DNA of 64,000 nucleotides, from positions 604,501-668,500 of the forward strand of contig NZ_CP044011.1 in NCBI RefSeq assembly GCF_016864555.1, in the 5' to 3' direction. The stretch comes from Sinorhizobium sp. BG8. GTDB lineage: Bacteria > Pseudomonadota > Alphaproteobacteria > Rhizobiales > Rhizobiaceae. The notes below the pieces were generated by a model, which saw only the letters and a list, made by a program, of their open reading frames with translations, did no database searches and was not told where the DNA came from. Made by a program: the position numbers and the translations under genes. How positions within the stretch are numbered: position 1 is the first letter of the stretch; every line of letters begins with the position of its first letter. This document shows positions 50,301 to 61,359 of the stretch, one piece after another.

Positions 50301-50677
50301 CGACGCCGTTCGGGGTTGCAGTTCGCCATCTGAGGGAGCGCAAGGGCGTCTCGCAAAAGGAGATGGCAAAGGCTCTTGGCGTCAGCCCCGCCTATCTCTC
50401 GGCGCTGGAACACGGGCGACGCGGAATGCCGACGTTCGATTTTCTCCAGCGAGTGGCCGGCTACTTCAACATCATCTGGGACGAGGCGGAGGAACTCTTC
50501 CGCATTGCCAGCATTTCCGACCCGCGCAGCACAATCGATACCGCAGGCTTGCCGCCCGAATACACGGCCTTCGCGAGCCGGCTAGCGGCCGAAATTCGTC
50601 ACCTACCACCGGAGACAATACGGCGATTGGCGGGTATTCTGGAGAAGGCTTGCAATTCTCGCGCAAAAGCGCCGTGA
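50297..50677 (+). CDS. XRE family helix-turn-helix transcriptional regulator
   Basis: 126 residues. The helix-turn-helix VSQKEMAKALGVSPAYLSALE (about 18-38) occupies the N-terminal half; the C-terminal half has no recognised domain. It overlaps the Smr gene by 4 bases and ends 136 bases before gyrB. It is consistently found next to mltA-smr in Rhizobiaceae, but its targets are unknown. Confidence 0.88.
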   Translation: MTTPFGVAVRHLRERKGVSQKEMAKALGVSPAYLSALEHGRRGMPTFDFLQRVAGYFNIIWDEAEELFRIASISDPRSTIDTAGLPPEYTAFASRLAAEIRHLPPETIRRLAGILEKACNSRAKAP

Positions 50678-50765
50678 TCCCCTGATTTCTGCCCTGATTC
50701 AGCGCCACAAGATTTGGGAAGTCGCGACAAAGCACTTATAGTCTTGGCAGCTGGAAAACCGGTGA

Positions 50766-53246
<2,481 letters not shown>

Positions 53247-53322
53247 TCGAGCAAGCCTGAGTGTGTCCGGGCTTTCGATCAAGGCCACTCGGCAGCTTGA
53301 CTGACTGCACCGCTAAGAGATG

Positions 53323-53358
53323 AAAAAGCCCCGCCTCCCTTCGGAGGCGAGGCTTTTT
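53323..53358 (+). terminator. bidirectional terminator between gyrB and the nitroreductase
   Basis: AAAAAGCC-CC-GCCTCC-CTTC-GGAGGC-GA-GGCTTTTT: an A/T-flanked hairpin with a long stem, usable in both directions. Confidence 0.9.
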
Positions 53359-53376
53359 GTTTTCCGTATGGCCTGC

Positions 53377-53976
53377 TTATTCGGCGATGAAGTCACCGTT
53401 GAAGGCAACTTCCGCAAGCGGGCGGCGCGGGCTCGGCGTTTCGCGTGCCTGCAGGCCTTCCGGCAGCTGCGCCTTATCGCCGACGCGACCGATCACTGCA
53501 GCAGCTTCGACCCGATAGCCATCCGGAATTCCGAGGATTTCCTTTGCCTTGTCCACGTGAATGCCGGTCATGCCGTGCGCCTGGTAGCCGGAAAGCTGTG
53601 CCTGCAGGGCAAGTGCACCCCACGCGGCACCGGTATCGAAGGTATGGCTGTAGGAAGGCTTCTCTTCGGTTGCACCCGGAGCCTTGAAGCTGGCCTTGGA
53701 GATGATGATGACGAGTGCCGAGGCAGATTTGGCCCAGCTTTGGTTGAAATCGTTCAGGATCGGGAACAACTTGTCCCATTGTTCGGTGCCGCGCAGGGCA
53801 TAGACGAAACGCCATGGCTGCGAGTTGAATGCCGAGGGCGCCCAGTGGCCCGCTTCGAGAATCGCGAGCAGATCTGCCTCGGAGATCGTTTCGCCGGTAA
53901 AGGCACGCGGCGACCAGCGGTTCAAGAACAGCGGATCGATCGGATGCGTGGCCTGGCGGTTGTTGCTGATGGTCAT
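53377..53976 (-). CDS. nitroreductase family protein (copy A)
   Basis: 199 residues, FMN-dependent oxidoreductase fold. RWSPRAFTGE (about 20-29) and GHWAPSAFNSQPWRFVYAL (about 43-61) bind the flavin phosphate; AWGALALQAQ is in the dimer core. It probably reduces quinones or nitro compounds with NAD(P)H; the substrate is unknown. Its paralogue lies 1.3 kb away on the other side of the GST-like gene. Start ATG 53976. It is divergent from the GST gene. Confidence 0.88.
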   Translation of the reverse strand: MTISNNRQATHPIDPLFLNRWSPRAFTGETISEADLLAILEAGHWAPSAFNSQPWRFVYALRGTEQWDKLFPILNDFNQSWAKSASALVIIISKASFKAPGATEEKPSYSHTFDTGAAWGALALQAQLSGYQAHGMTGIHVDKAKEILGIPDGYRVEAAAVIGRVGDKAQLPEGLQARETPSPRRPLAEVAFNGDFIAE

Positions 53977-54264
53977 GTAGGAATCCTTTGCTTGGGCGAT
54001 TGGGCGCGCTGGGAGGAACGCGTCCGGACAAATAGCACCAGTCGGGAGCGGCGGGCGAGCCTCTTCTCTACGCCACTACCGTTAATCCGGGCGAAAACGC
54101 GAGGCAAGGATCCGGCCGACTTGGCTCACGCAGAAGTGATACTTCGGTTGAGCGGAGCGCTTTTTAACAAAGAAACAAGCGTTTAAGCAAGAACCGACGC
54201 GAGAAGCAGGCTGCAAGCGATGGCGTAGCGATGTAGCCTTATCTGTGAAAAGAGGAGCAGGGTC

Positions 54265-55217
54265 ATGCTTGTCGAAGGCAAATGGACGGCCGATTGGCAT
54301 CCCGTTCAGGCGAAGGACGAAAAGGGTGGCTTCGTCCGGCAGATCTCAGGTTTTCGCAACTGGGTGACGCCGGATGGTGCACCGGGTCCGACGGGCGATG
54401 GCGGCTTCCCGCAGAAGCCGGGCGCTACCACCTCTACGTCGCCTACATTTGTCCCTGGGCATCGCGGACGCTGATCGGTCGAAAGCTCAAGGGCCTGGAG
54501 GGAGCGATCAGTCTCTCCGTCGTGGAGCCGGCCCTGACCAGGGAGGGCTGGCGTTTCGGGGATTACGCCGGGGCGACGGAGGATCAGGTCAACGGCGCCC
54601 GCTACATGCACGAAATCTACACGATTGCCGATCCGGTCTACACGGGCCGCGCCACTGTGCCCGTCCTGTGGGACAAGCATCGGCGGACGATCGTGAACAA
54701 TGAATCGGCTGATATCCTGAGAATGTTGAACAGTGGCTTCGGCGCGCTCGCCAGCAGTGCAATCGATCTCTATCCGGCTTCCAGACGTGACGAGATCGAC
54801 GCCTTCAATGATCGCATCTATCCCGGTCTGAACAACGGCGTTTATCGGGCCGGTTTCGCAACAACGCAACAGGCCTATGAGGAAGCATTCCAGGCCGTTT
54901 TCGAAACACTTGATTGGGCGGAGCAACAGATCTCCGCCAGAGGCTTCCTTTTCGCGGATCATCCCACGGAATCGGATATCCGGCTTTTCGTCACTCTTGT
55001 CCGTTTCGACGCGGCCTATCACGGCCTGTTCAAGTGCAATCTGAAACGCCTTGCGGACTATCCGGGGCTACGAGCCTTCACCAGACGCATGTACGATTGG
55101 CCGGGTATCGCAGAGACGGTCAGCCTCGATCATATCAAGCGTGGCTACTATTCGATCGCCTCGCTCAATCCCAACGGAATTGTGCCCGTAGGACCGTCTC
55201 AGGATGTCCTCTTCTGA
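54265..55217 (+). pseudogene. glutathione S-transferase Xi class (glutathionyl-hydroquinone reductase), frameshifted
   Basis: From ATG 54265 (AGAGGAG before it) the frame is good to GDGGFP, then breaks; the remainder, PAEAGRYHLYVAYICPWASR onward, is in the next frame. One C missing from CCC at 54408-54410 rejoins them and gives 317 residues. CPWAS with Cys63 (CPWAHR in other members) is the catalytic motif of Xi-class GSTs (YqjG/PcpF/ECM4), which remove glutathione from glutathionyl-hydroquinones. The downstream frame is intact. A sequencing error is the most likely cause. It sits between the two nitroreductase genes. Confidence 0.85.
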
Positions 55218-55292
55218 TTTGCGGCTGCGTCGCGTCTGCACGCGTGGCTTACCGTGCCGCGGGCGACAATCCCGTCAGCGTGCGGCATTCAC

Positions 55293-55898
55293 TTATTCCG
55301 AATTGCCGGTAAACGACCCTTCGAAGGCAAATGTTTCGATGGGGTTTCGCTGGCTGGGTTTTTCCCTTTCCCGAAGATCATCGGGAAGGCTTTCCGCAAG
55401 CGCCAGCTTTCCAATGGCCAGCCCCGCTTCCACCCGAAATCCATTGGGCACGGCCAGATCTCTCATCGCCTTCTCACGGTCGATACCTGCCATGGCGTGT
55501 GCGTGAAGGCCAGAGAGCGTGGCCTGCAGCGCGAGCGAGCACCAGGCGGCACCGGTGTCGAATGCGTGCGTGTAGGCGGGGCGCAATTCGCCGGTCGCCG
55601 CAGATCGGTTGTGCGTCTTGGAGATGATGACGACGAGAACGGAAGCATTGCGGGCCCAACGTTGGTTGCCTTCGTCAAGCGTATCGAGAATCCGGCTAAA
55701 GGGCTGAGTGCCTCTGCGACCATAAACGAACCGCCAAGGCTGACGGTTACTGGCGGAAGGTGCCCACCGGGCGGCCTCGAAGAGAGAGAAGAGTTGCTCA
55801 TCCGGTATCGATTCCCCGGTGAAAGCGCGAGGTGACCACCGGTCGAGGAACTGGCGATCGACAGGATACTGCGAATTTCGTCCATTGCTGTGGGTCAT
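55293..55898 (-). CDS. nitroreductase family protein (copy B)
   Basis: 201 residues from ATG 55898 (GGGAG nine bases before it); an ATG at 55931 would add 11 residues. It closely parallels copy A: DRQFLDRWSPRAFTGESI, ARWAPSASNRQPWRFVYGR and SVLVVIISKTHN occur in the same order. FMN-binding oxidoreductase of unknown substrate. Similar length and motif spacing indicate a duplication. It converges on the GST-like gene with a 75-base gap. Confidence 0.87.
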   Translation of the reverse strand: MTHSNGRNSQYPVDRQFLDRWSPRAFTGESIPDEQLFSLFEAARWAPSASNRQPWRFVYGRRGTQPFSRILDTLDEGNQRWARNASVLVVIISKTHNRSAATGELRPAYTHAFDTGAAWCSLALQATLSGLHAHAMAGIDREKAMRDLAVPNGFRVEAGLAIGKLALAESLPDDLREREKPSQRNPIETFAFEGSFTGNSE

Positions 55899-56080
55899 GG
55901 CACGCTCCCGGGTGTCTCGCTCCACGAGCATAGGCTGCCCGCTCGACGTTTCAACGCGAATATTGAGGAAGAACGACAGGGGTCAGGCGGGGTTGTCCGG
56001 ATGTGCTGTGGACCTCCTTGTTGAAATGAGTCCTCAGGACCTGTAACCCATTAAGGATCAAAGAGTGAGGAAGCAGACCC

Positions 56081-57535
56081 ATGACCTTCAAAGTCCCGAC
56101 CCTGTTCCGCCAGGCCGCACTGGTTGGTGCAGACTGGATCGAAGCCGACCCAGCGAACGCGATTGAGGTAAACAACCCGGCGACCGGCGAAATCATTGGC
56201 CGCGTCCCAAAACTCGGCACGGCCGAGACCAGGGCCGCAATCGATGCGGCCGCGGTCGCACAGAAGGAATGGGCCGCGCGTACGGCGAAGGAGCGCGCCG
56301 GCATCCTTCGCAAGTGGTTTGATCTCATGATCGAAAACAAGGACGATCTTGGGCGAATCCTGACCCTGGAGCAGGGCAAGCCGCTCGCTGAAGCCACTGG
56401 CGAGATCGTCTATGGAGCGAGCTTCGTCGAATGGTTTGCCGAGGAAGCCCGGCGCGTCTATGGCGACATCATTCCGGGACATCAGAAGGACAAGCGCATT
56501 CTGGTGATGAAGCAGCCGATCGGTGTCGTGGCCGCGATCACGCCATGGAACTTCCCCAATGCCATGATCACCCGCAAGGCTGGACCTGCCTTTGCCGCGG
56601 GTTGCGCCATGGTGTTGAAGCCGGCCTCGCAAACGCCGTTTTCCGCGATTGCACTCGCAGTGCTCGCCGAGCGGGCAGGCCTGCCGAAGGGCTTGTTCAG
56701 CGTGCTCACCGGTTCGGCCTCGGCCATCGGTGCAGAGATGACGGCCAACCCGATCGTGCGTAAGCTTACCTTTACCGGATCGACCGAGATCGGCGCGGCC
56801 CTCTACAAGCAGAGCGCACCCACGATCAAGAAACTGGGCCTCGAACTCGGTGGCAATGCACCCTTCATCGTTTTCGACGACGCGGACCTGGATGCGGCAG
56901 TTGAAGGAGCTCTCATCGCCAAGTTCCGAAACAATGGTCAGACCTGTGTCTGTGCCAACCGCATCTATGTTCAGGAAGGCGTCTATGACGCATTTGCGGA
57001 AAAGCTCGCGACCGCTGTCGGCAAGCTCAAGACCGGTAACGGCTTTGATGAGGGTGTCATTCTTGGGCCGTTGATTGACAAGTCCGCGCTGGAGAAGGTC
57101 GAGGAGCATGTCGCCGATGCGCTTTCGAAGGGAGGCCGCGTGATCAAGGGTGGCAAGCGTCATTCGCTTGGCGGCACCTTCTACGAGGCGACCGTGCTCG
57201 CAGACGTCACGACCGAGATGGCCGTCGCCCGGGAAGAAACCTTCGGTCCCGTCGCGCCGCTTTTCCGATTCAAGGATGAGGCGGATGTGATCAGCCAGGC
57301 GAACGACACGGAGTTCGGCCTGGCGTCCTACTTCTATGCCAAGGATCTGGCTCGGGTCTTCCGGGTCGCCGAGGCGCTGGAATATGGCATGGTAGGCGTC
57401 AACACCGGTCTCATCTCGACGGCCGAGGCGCCGTTCGGCGGCGTCAAGTCATCCGGCCTCGGGCGCGAAGGTTCCCGCTACGGCATCGATGACTTCATCG
57501 AGATTAAGTACGTTTGCCTCGGCGGAATAGCCTGA
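56081..57535 (+). CDS. gabD: NADP-dependent succinate-semialdehyde dehydrogenase family (aldehyde dehydrogenase)
   Basis: 484 residues. Aldehyde dehydrogenase fold: TPWNFPNAMITRK (about 166-178), FTGSTEIG, LELGGNAPFIVFDDADLD with catalytic Glu, and GQTCVCANR with catalytic Cys289. It oxidises succinate semialdehyde to succinate; a related aldehyde such as lactaldehyde cannot be excluded given the downstream genes. The ATG has GAGGAA upstream. It is followed by an intrinsic terminator, so it is probably separately transcribed from the HpaI-type gene. Confidence 0.9.
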   Translation: MTFKVPTLFRQAALVGADWIEADPANAIEVNNPATGEIIGRVPKLGTAETRAAIDAAAVAQKEWAARTAKERAGILRKWFDLMIENKDDLGRILTLEQGKPLAEATGEIVYGASFVEWFAEEARRVYGDIIPGHQKDKRILVMKQPIGVVAAITPWNFPNAMITRKAGPAFAAGCAMVLKPASQTPFSAIALAVLAERAGLPKGLFSVLTGSASAIGAEMTANPIVRKLTFTGSTEIGAALYKQSAPTIKKLGLELGGNAPFIVFDDADLDAAVEGALIAKFRNNGQTCVCANRIYVQEGVYDAFAEKLATAVGKLKTGNGFDEGVILGPLIDKSALEKVEEHVADALSKGGRVIKGGKRHSLGGTFYEATVLADVTTEMAVAREETFGPVAPLFRFKDEADVISQANDTEFGLASYFYAKDLARVFRVAEALEYGMVGVNTGLISTAEAPFGGVKSSGLGREGSRYGIDDFIEIKYVCLGGIA

Positions 57536-57547
57536 CAATCGTATTCG

Positions 57548-57582
57548 CGGATCGCCGGTATTCCGGGCGATCCGCTTTTTTC
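57548..57582 (+). terminator. intrinsic terminator of gabD
   Basis: CGGATCGCC-loop-GGCGATCCG then CTTTTTTC. Confidence 0.9.
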
Positions 57583-57607
57583 TGAGCTAATGCGGAGAAC
57601 GCGACCG

Positions 57608-58408
57608 ATGCCTGCGCCTATCAATCCGTTCAAGGCGGCCCTGAAGGAGGGCCGGTTCCAACTCGGCCTCTGGCTTGCGCTCGGAAGCCCGTATGCGGCG
57701 GAGATCGCTTGCGGCAGCGGATACGACTGGCTGTTGATCGATGGAGAGCACGGACCGAGCGACATGCCGCTGATGAGTGCCCAGATCGGTGCCGTCGCGA
57801 AATCGGGTAGCCACCCTATCGTGCGTCCGCCCATGGGCGATGCATGGCTGATCAAGCAATTGCTGGATCAGGGCGCGCAGACCTTTCTTATTCCGATGGT
57901 CGAGACCGTTGAGCAGGCACGCGCGCTGGTGCGTGCGGTCCGTTACCCACCGCACGGCATTCGCGGGGTCGGTGCCGGTCTTGGTCGCGCCAGCAACTTT
58001 GGACGCGTGAGCGACTATCTCGCCAGCGCCAATGACGAGGTCTGTCTGCTTCTGCAGATAGAGAGTCGTGCGGCGCTCGACAATCTCGATGAAATTGCGG
58101 CGCTGGAAGGCGTTGACGGGCTCTTCATCGGGCCTTCCGATCTGGCTGCGGACATGGGCTTTCTGGGCAAGCCCGGCTCGGCGCCGGTTCGGGACGCCAT
58201 CGAGGCGGCGTTTGAACGCATTCACAGCCACGGCAAGGCTCGCGGGATCATGACCGTTGATATGGACGAGGCGCGCGAGTACCGGGCGCTGGGTGCCGAC
58301 TTCATGGCCATCGGCACCGATGTGACATCGCTCGTCAGGGCGCTCGACGGTCTGCGCCGCGAATTCCTCGGGGAGGCACCTGCGGGCGGAAAGACAGCCG
58401 GCTATTGA
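57608..58408 (+). CDS. HpcH/HpaI family aldolase (2-keto-3-deoxy acid aldolase)
   Basis: 266 residues from ATG 57608. Class II pyruvate aldolase motifs: LIDGEHGPSDM with the catalytic His near residue 45, RPPMGD, HGIRGVG and GPSDLAADMG. Such enzymes cleave 2-oxo-3-deoxy acids to pyruvate and an aldehyde (4-hydroxy-2-oxoheptanedioate, 2-keto-3-deoxyrhamnonate and others). Because the next genes handle a sugar, a 2-keto-3-deoxy sugar acid is a reasonable guess, but the sequence does not decide it. It converges on the GntR gene with a 22-base gap. Confidence 0.82.
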   Translation: MPAPINPFKAALKEGRFQLGLWLALGSPYAAEIACGSGYDWLLIDGEHGPSDMPLMSAQIGAVAKSGSHPIVRPPMGDAWLIKQLLDQGAQTFLIPMVETVEQARALVRAVRYPPHGIRGVGAGLGRASNFGRVSDYLASANDEVCLLLQIESRAALDNLDEIAALEGVDGLFIGPSDLAADMGFLGKPGSAPVRDAIEAAFERIHSHGKARGIMTVDMDEAREYRALGADFMAIGTDVTSLVRALDGLRREFLGEAPAGGKTAGY

Positions 58409-58430
58409 TCAGCCGGCCTGTGCCGAGCGT

Positions 58431-59309
58431 TCAATTGATCGACTGTAGAAGCGTTTCTCTTGCTGATTTCAGGTGCTGCCGGCAGGCGTGCTCTATCTGG
58501 GCGGGATCTCGTGATCTCAGCGCGCCAATATAGGCAAGGTGCTCTTCCAGGGCCCGAGCATTGCGCCGGCGTGCGTCCGTCTTGTTCCACTGGTAGTGAT
58601 AGTGGAACACAATTGCGATAATGTCATAGAAGTCGATGATGAAGCGGTTCTTGGAAGCCTTCTGAACCATCAGATGAAATCGTTCGTCGAGTTCAGAGAA
58701 CTCCCTGTAGCGATTGTCGATGTCCGCAAGAATGTCGCGGTGAACCGCCTCGAGCGCCTCGAGTTCCGCCCAGGCGGGGTGATTGTCCGGAAGGCTGGCA
58801 AACGAGGCTGCGGAGCGCAATTCGAACATCTCGCGCACTTCGGTCAGTTCGAGCGCGAATTCTCGGGTGAATCCCTTGAGAATCCAGTGGCTGTTTGGTC
58901 GCTTCTCGATCAAACCGAAGCGGCTGAAGCGAATGAGGAACTCGCGCACGCTCGTCGTGCCGGCACCGATCTCCCTGGCGAGTTCCAGCTCGTTGATCTG
59001 CATGCCGGGTTCTGCTCCACCCGCCAGAATCCGGCGCATGAAGCTTCGTTCGATGATCTCCGAAAGCGAATCCGTTTCCTCATTTGGGAAATAGTCCGCT
59101 GCGACCGGCTTTCGCAGGACAATCTTCTGTCGCTTCTCCCAGGTGAGAAGCCCGATCTCCTCGAGTCTCGTCAGGATCGCGCGGACCGTCGTGCGGCTGA
59201 CGCCGAGCAAGGTTCCCAGCTCCGGTTCCGAAGGCAATGTCTCGCTCTGTTCGAGAAGCCTGACGCACCGGTTGAATGCGTCCTTGAAGACTGTGTTCTG
59301 CTTGGCCAT
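58431..59309 (-). CDS. GntR family transcriptional regulator, FCD type, with an additional N-terminal winged helix
   Basis: 292 residues from ATG 59309. Two winged-helix modules can be seen: PSEPELGTLLGVSRTTVRAILTRL (27-50), and INELELAREIGAGTTSVREFLIRF (105-128). The FCD ligand-binding domain spans about 150-285 with EVREMFELRS and HLMVQKASKN; FCD proteins usually bind a carboxylate, often with a metal. Family members of about 230 residues have one winged helix, so this is an extended form. Divergent from the aldo/keto reductase; a 21-base palindrome lies between them. Confidence 0.85.
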   Translation of the reverse strand: MAKQNTVFKDAFNRCVRLLEQSETLPSEPELGTLLGVSRTTVRAILTRLEEIGLLTWEKRQKIVLRKPVAADYFPNEETDSLSEIIERSFMRRILAGGAEPGMQINELELAREIGAGTTSVREFLIRFSRFGLIEKRPNSHWILKGFTREFALELTEVREMFELRSAASFASLPDNHPAWAELEALEAVHRDILADIDNRYREFSELDERFHLMVQKASKNRFIIDFYDIIAIVFHYHYQWNKTDARRRNARALEEHLAYIGALRSRDPAQIEHACRQHLKSARETLLQSIN

Positions 59310-59508
59310 GATCTCCGCCGATCGGATGGGTCGTCGATCTCCCTTAGACCGTGACCCTAGATATATCCATCGATCTGATCGTGCTTTCTGGTCTCGCTGG
59401 CATGGTTCCTCCTGTCTCTCCGCTTCGCGGCGCATCCGATCATCGGTCGTGCCGCGTGCCGGCCTTGTCGACGGCCATCAACATAATACTTATTGACGCC
59501 AATCTGTC

Positions 59509-59529
59509 TATTGTCGATAAAAGACAATA
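59509..59529. promoter_or_regulatory. GntR operator candidate 1
   Basis: TATTGTC-GATAAAA-GACAATA: perfect 7-bp arms. It lies 33 bases upstream of the aldo/keto reductase start and 200 upstream of the regulator start. It shares TCGATAAAA with the site at 61277. Confidence 0.55.
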
Positions 59530-59561
59530 TTCGGCAGGGGAGTGTCGAGGTTGGAGGATTC

Positions 59562-60581
59562 ATGCGCAAGAGAATGATCGGCAACACCGATCTTGCTGTC
59601 ACGGAGTACAGTTTCGGCACGGCCGCCCTGGGCGGTCTCTACCGTACCTGCCCCCGGGACACGGCCATGGCCACCCTCGAGGCGGCGTGGGATTCAGGGT
59701 TGCGCTACTATGACACCGCGCCATGGTACGGGTTTGGGCTTGCAGAGCGCCGGACTGGCGACTTCCTGCGTGACAAGCCAAGAGACAGTTACGTACTCTC
59801 CACCAAGGTCGGCCGTATCATGTTCCCTGTCGCCGACGACAAGGTGCCAAGCTACGGCTACGTCGACCCGCTGCCCTTCGATGTGCGCTACGACTACAGC
59901 TACGATGGTATCATGCGGTCGCTCGAGCTGAGCTATGCCCGTCTTGGTCTCAATCGCATCGACATGCTCTACGTGCACGACATCGGAGGCTATACCCACG
60001 GCGCCGAACAGAACCGTTTTCACCTCGGACAGCTCCTTGGCTCCGGCTTAAAGGCCCTTGAGGAGTTGAAGTCATCCGGAATCATCGGGGCCTATGGTCT
60101 CGGAGTGAACGAAGTTCCAGTCTGCCTCGATGTCATGCGAAATGCCGAAATCGACTGCATTTTGCTTGCCGGACGCTACACCCTGCTCGACCGGACAGCG
60201 GTCTCGGAGCTTCTGCCGCTCTGCCTCGAGAAGCAGACGTCGGTGATCGTTGGCGGTGTCTTCAATTCGGGCATTCTGGCCACTGGACCGGTGGAGGGGG
60301 CACATTTCGACTATATGCCGGCGACGAATGACGTATTGCAGCGGGTCGGCGCGATGGAGGGTATTGCAAAGGCAAACGGGGCGCCACTTGCCGCTCCGGC
60401 GATCCAGTTCGCGCTGCGCCATCCCGCCGTCGCTTCGGTGCTGCTCGGCACCGCAAATCCGGCATCGCTGACGCGCAACATGGAACTGACCCGCCTCACC
60501 CTGCCGGACCAGATGTATGAGGCCTTCGAGCCTCTTACGCTGGTCGCGCCCGAACTGGGCGAAGAAGCAGTGCGTCAATAG
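59562..60581 (+). CDS. aldo/keto reductase, sugar dehydrogenase type (L-fucose/aldose 1-dehydrogenase-like)
   Basis: 339 residues from ATG 59562 with GGAGGA upstream. AKR tetrad: YYDTAPWYGFGLAERRTG (Asp and catalytic Tyr), VLSTKVGR (Lys) and IDMLYVHDIGGYTHG (His). Members of this branch oxidise sugars such as L-fucose or D-threo-aldose at C1 to the lactone. The neighbouring mutarotase and sugar transporter support a catabolic sugar dehydrogenase. It is followed after 26 bases by the mutarotase gene. Confidence 0.85.
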   Translation: MRKRMIGNTDLAVTEYSFGTAALGGLYRTCPRDTAMATLEAAWDSGLRYYDTAPWYGFGLAERRTGDFLRDKPRDSYVLSTKVGRIMFPVADDKVPSYGYVDPLPFDVRYDYSYDGIMRSLELSYARLGLNRIDMLYVHDIGGYTHGAEQNRFHLGQLLGSGLKALEELKSSGIIGAYGLGVNEVPVCLDVMRNAEIDCILLAGRYTLLDRTAVSELLPLCLEKQTSVIVGGVFNSGILATGPVEGAHFDYMPATNDVLQRVGAMEGIAKANGAPLAAPAIQFALRHPAVASVLLGTANPASLTRNMELTRLTLPDQMYEAFEPLTLVAPELGEEAVRQ

Positions 60582-60607
60582 ACTAGCTACCTCGAAGGAT
60601 ACTTCCC

Positions 60608-61054
60608 ATGCTCAAAGGCATTCACCCCTTGCTCGGTCCCGACCTGCTCCATGCGATCAGGACAATGGGACACGGTGACGATATCGTGATCGCGGATGCG
60701 AATTTCCCATCAAGTTCGCTCGGTCCGAAGGTCATCCGGGCAGACGGTGTCGACGCGGTCGCGATGACGGAAGCGATCCTGCTCCACATGCCACTTGATA
60801 CATTTGTTCCAGATGCGGCCTGGCGGATGGAAGTAGTCGGAGACCCTGCGGCTGTGCCGGAAGTCTGCGTGGAATTCCAGAACCTGGTCAATCGTCTTGC
60901 CGGTGACTTTCCTATCCGTACGGTTGAACGCTTCGCCTTCTATGAAATGGCGCGCAACGCGTCCTACATCGTCGCTACCACCGAATTCAGGCTCTACGGG
61001 AACATCATACTGAAGAAGGGTGTCGTCCATCCCCACGAGGTGTTCAGGGGGTAG
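60608..61054 (+). CDS. RbsD/FucU family sugar mutarotase (probably L-fucose mutarotase)
   Basis: 148 residues. MLKGIHPLLGPDLLHAIRTMGHGDDI at the start, IADANFP (about 28-34, with the catalytic Asp) and a C-terminal RLYGNIILKKGVV are RbsD/FucU features. It converts alpha and beta anomers (or pyran and furan forms) of the sugar. FucU length (about 140-150) and the HGDDIVIADANFPSSS context favour FucU over RbsD. It is in one operon with the dehydrogenase. Confidence 0.85.
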   Translation: MLKGIHPLLGPDLLHAIRTMGHGDDIVIADANFPSSSLGPKVIRADGVDAVAMTEAILLHMPLDTFVPDAAWRMEVVGDPAAVPEVCVEFQNLVNRLAGDFPIRTVERFAFYEMARNASYIVATTEFRLYGNIILKKGVVHPHEVFRG

Positions 61055-61359
61055 CGCAAACGACGCGATGAATTTCGCAATTATGGAATTAACATTCTAT
61101 ATTGACAATGTAACGGAACCCATGTTTCGTTGAAGTGAAATTGGAAGAGCAAGGGAGGAGGCTCGACCGGGTTCGACGTCTGCTGGCGGCGGGAGCTGAC
61201 ATTCAGGCTGCTCGTCGCAAAGAACTGGTGCATCAATCAAAACGCATCGGCCGGTTGACTTCTCCAAGATAAATGTTTTTTATCGATAAAAATCGTCCGC
61301 CTGCGTTCAGCGGTTCGGTTTCTTTGGAGGAGAGAACGCACCGAGAGGAGAACCCCAGC
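61055..61359 (+). other. 305-base region upstream of the sugar-binding protein gene
   Basis: It contains an A+T-rich stretch (61078-61120) with TTGACA near 61102, the palindrome at 61277, and a 45-codon frame from GTG 61135 to TAA 61272 that has no support as a gene. A ribosome site GAGAGGAG precedes the binding-protein ATG. Confidence 0.6.
61277..61292. promoter_or_regulatory. GntR operator candidate 2
   Basis: TTTTTATCGATAAAAA, a perfect 16-bp palindrome 68-83 bases before the binding-protein start. It shares the TCGATAAAA core with the site at 59509, so the same GntR regulator could control both promoters. Confidence 0.5.

Noticed and set aside
61135-61272. 45-codon frame upstream of the sugar-binding protein
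   Set aside because: It starts at GTG without a ribosome site, has no recognisable motif and runs into the candidate operator region; chance is sufficient.
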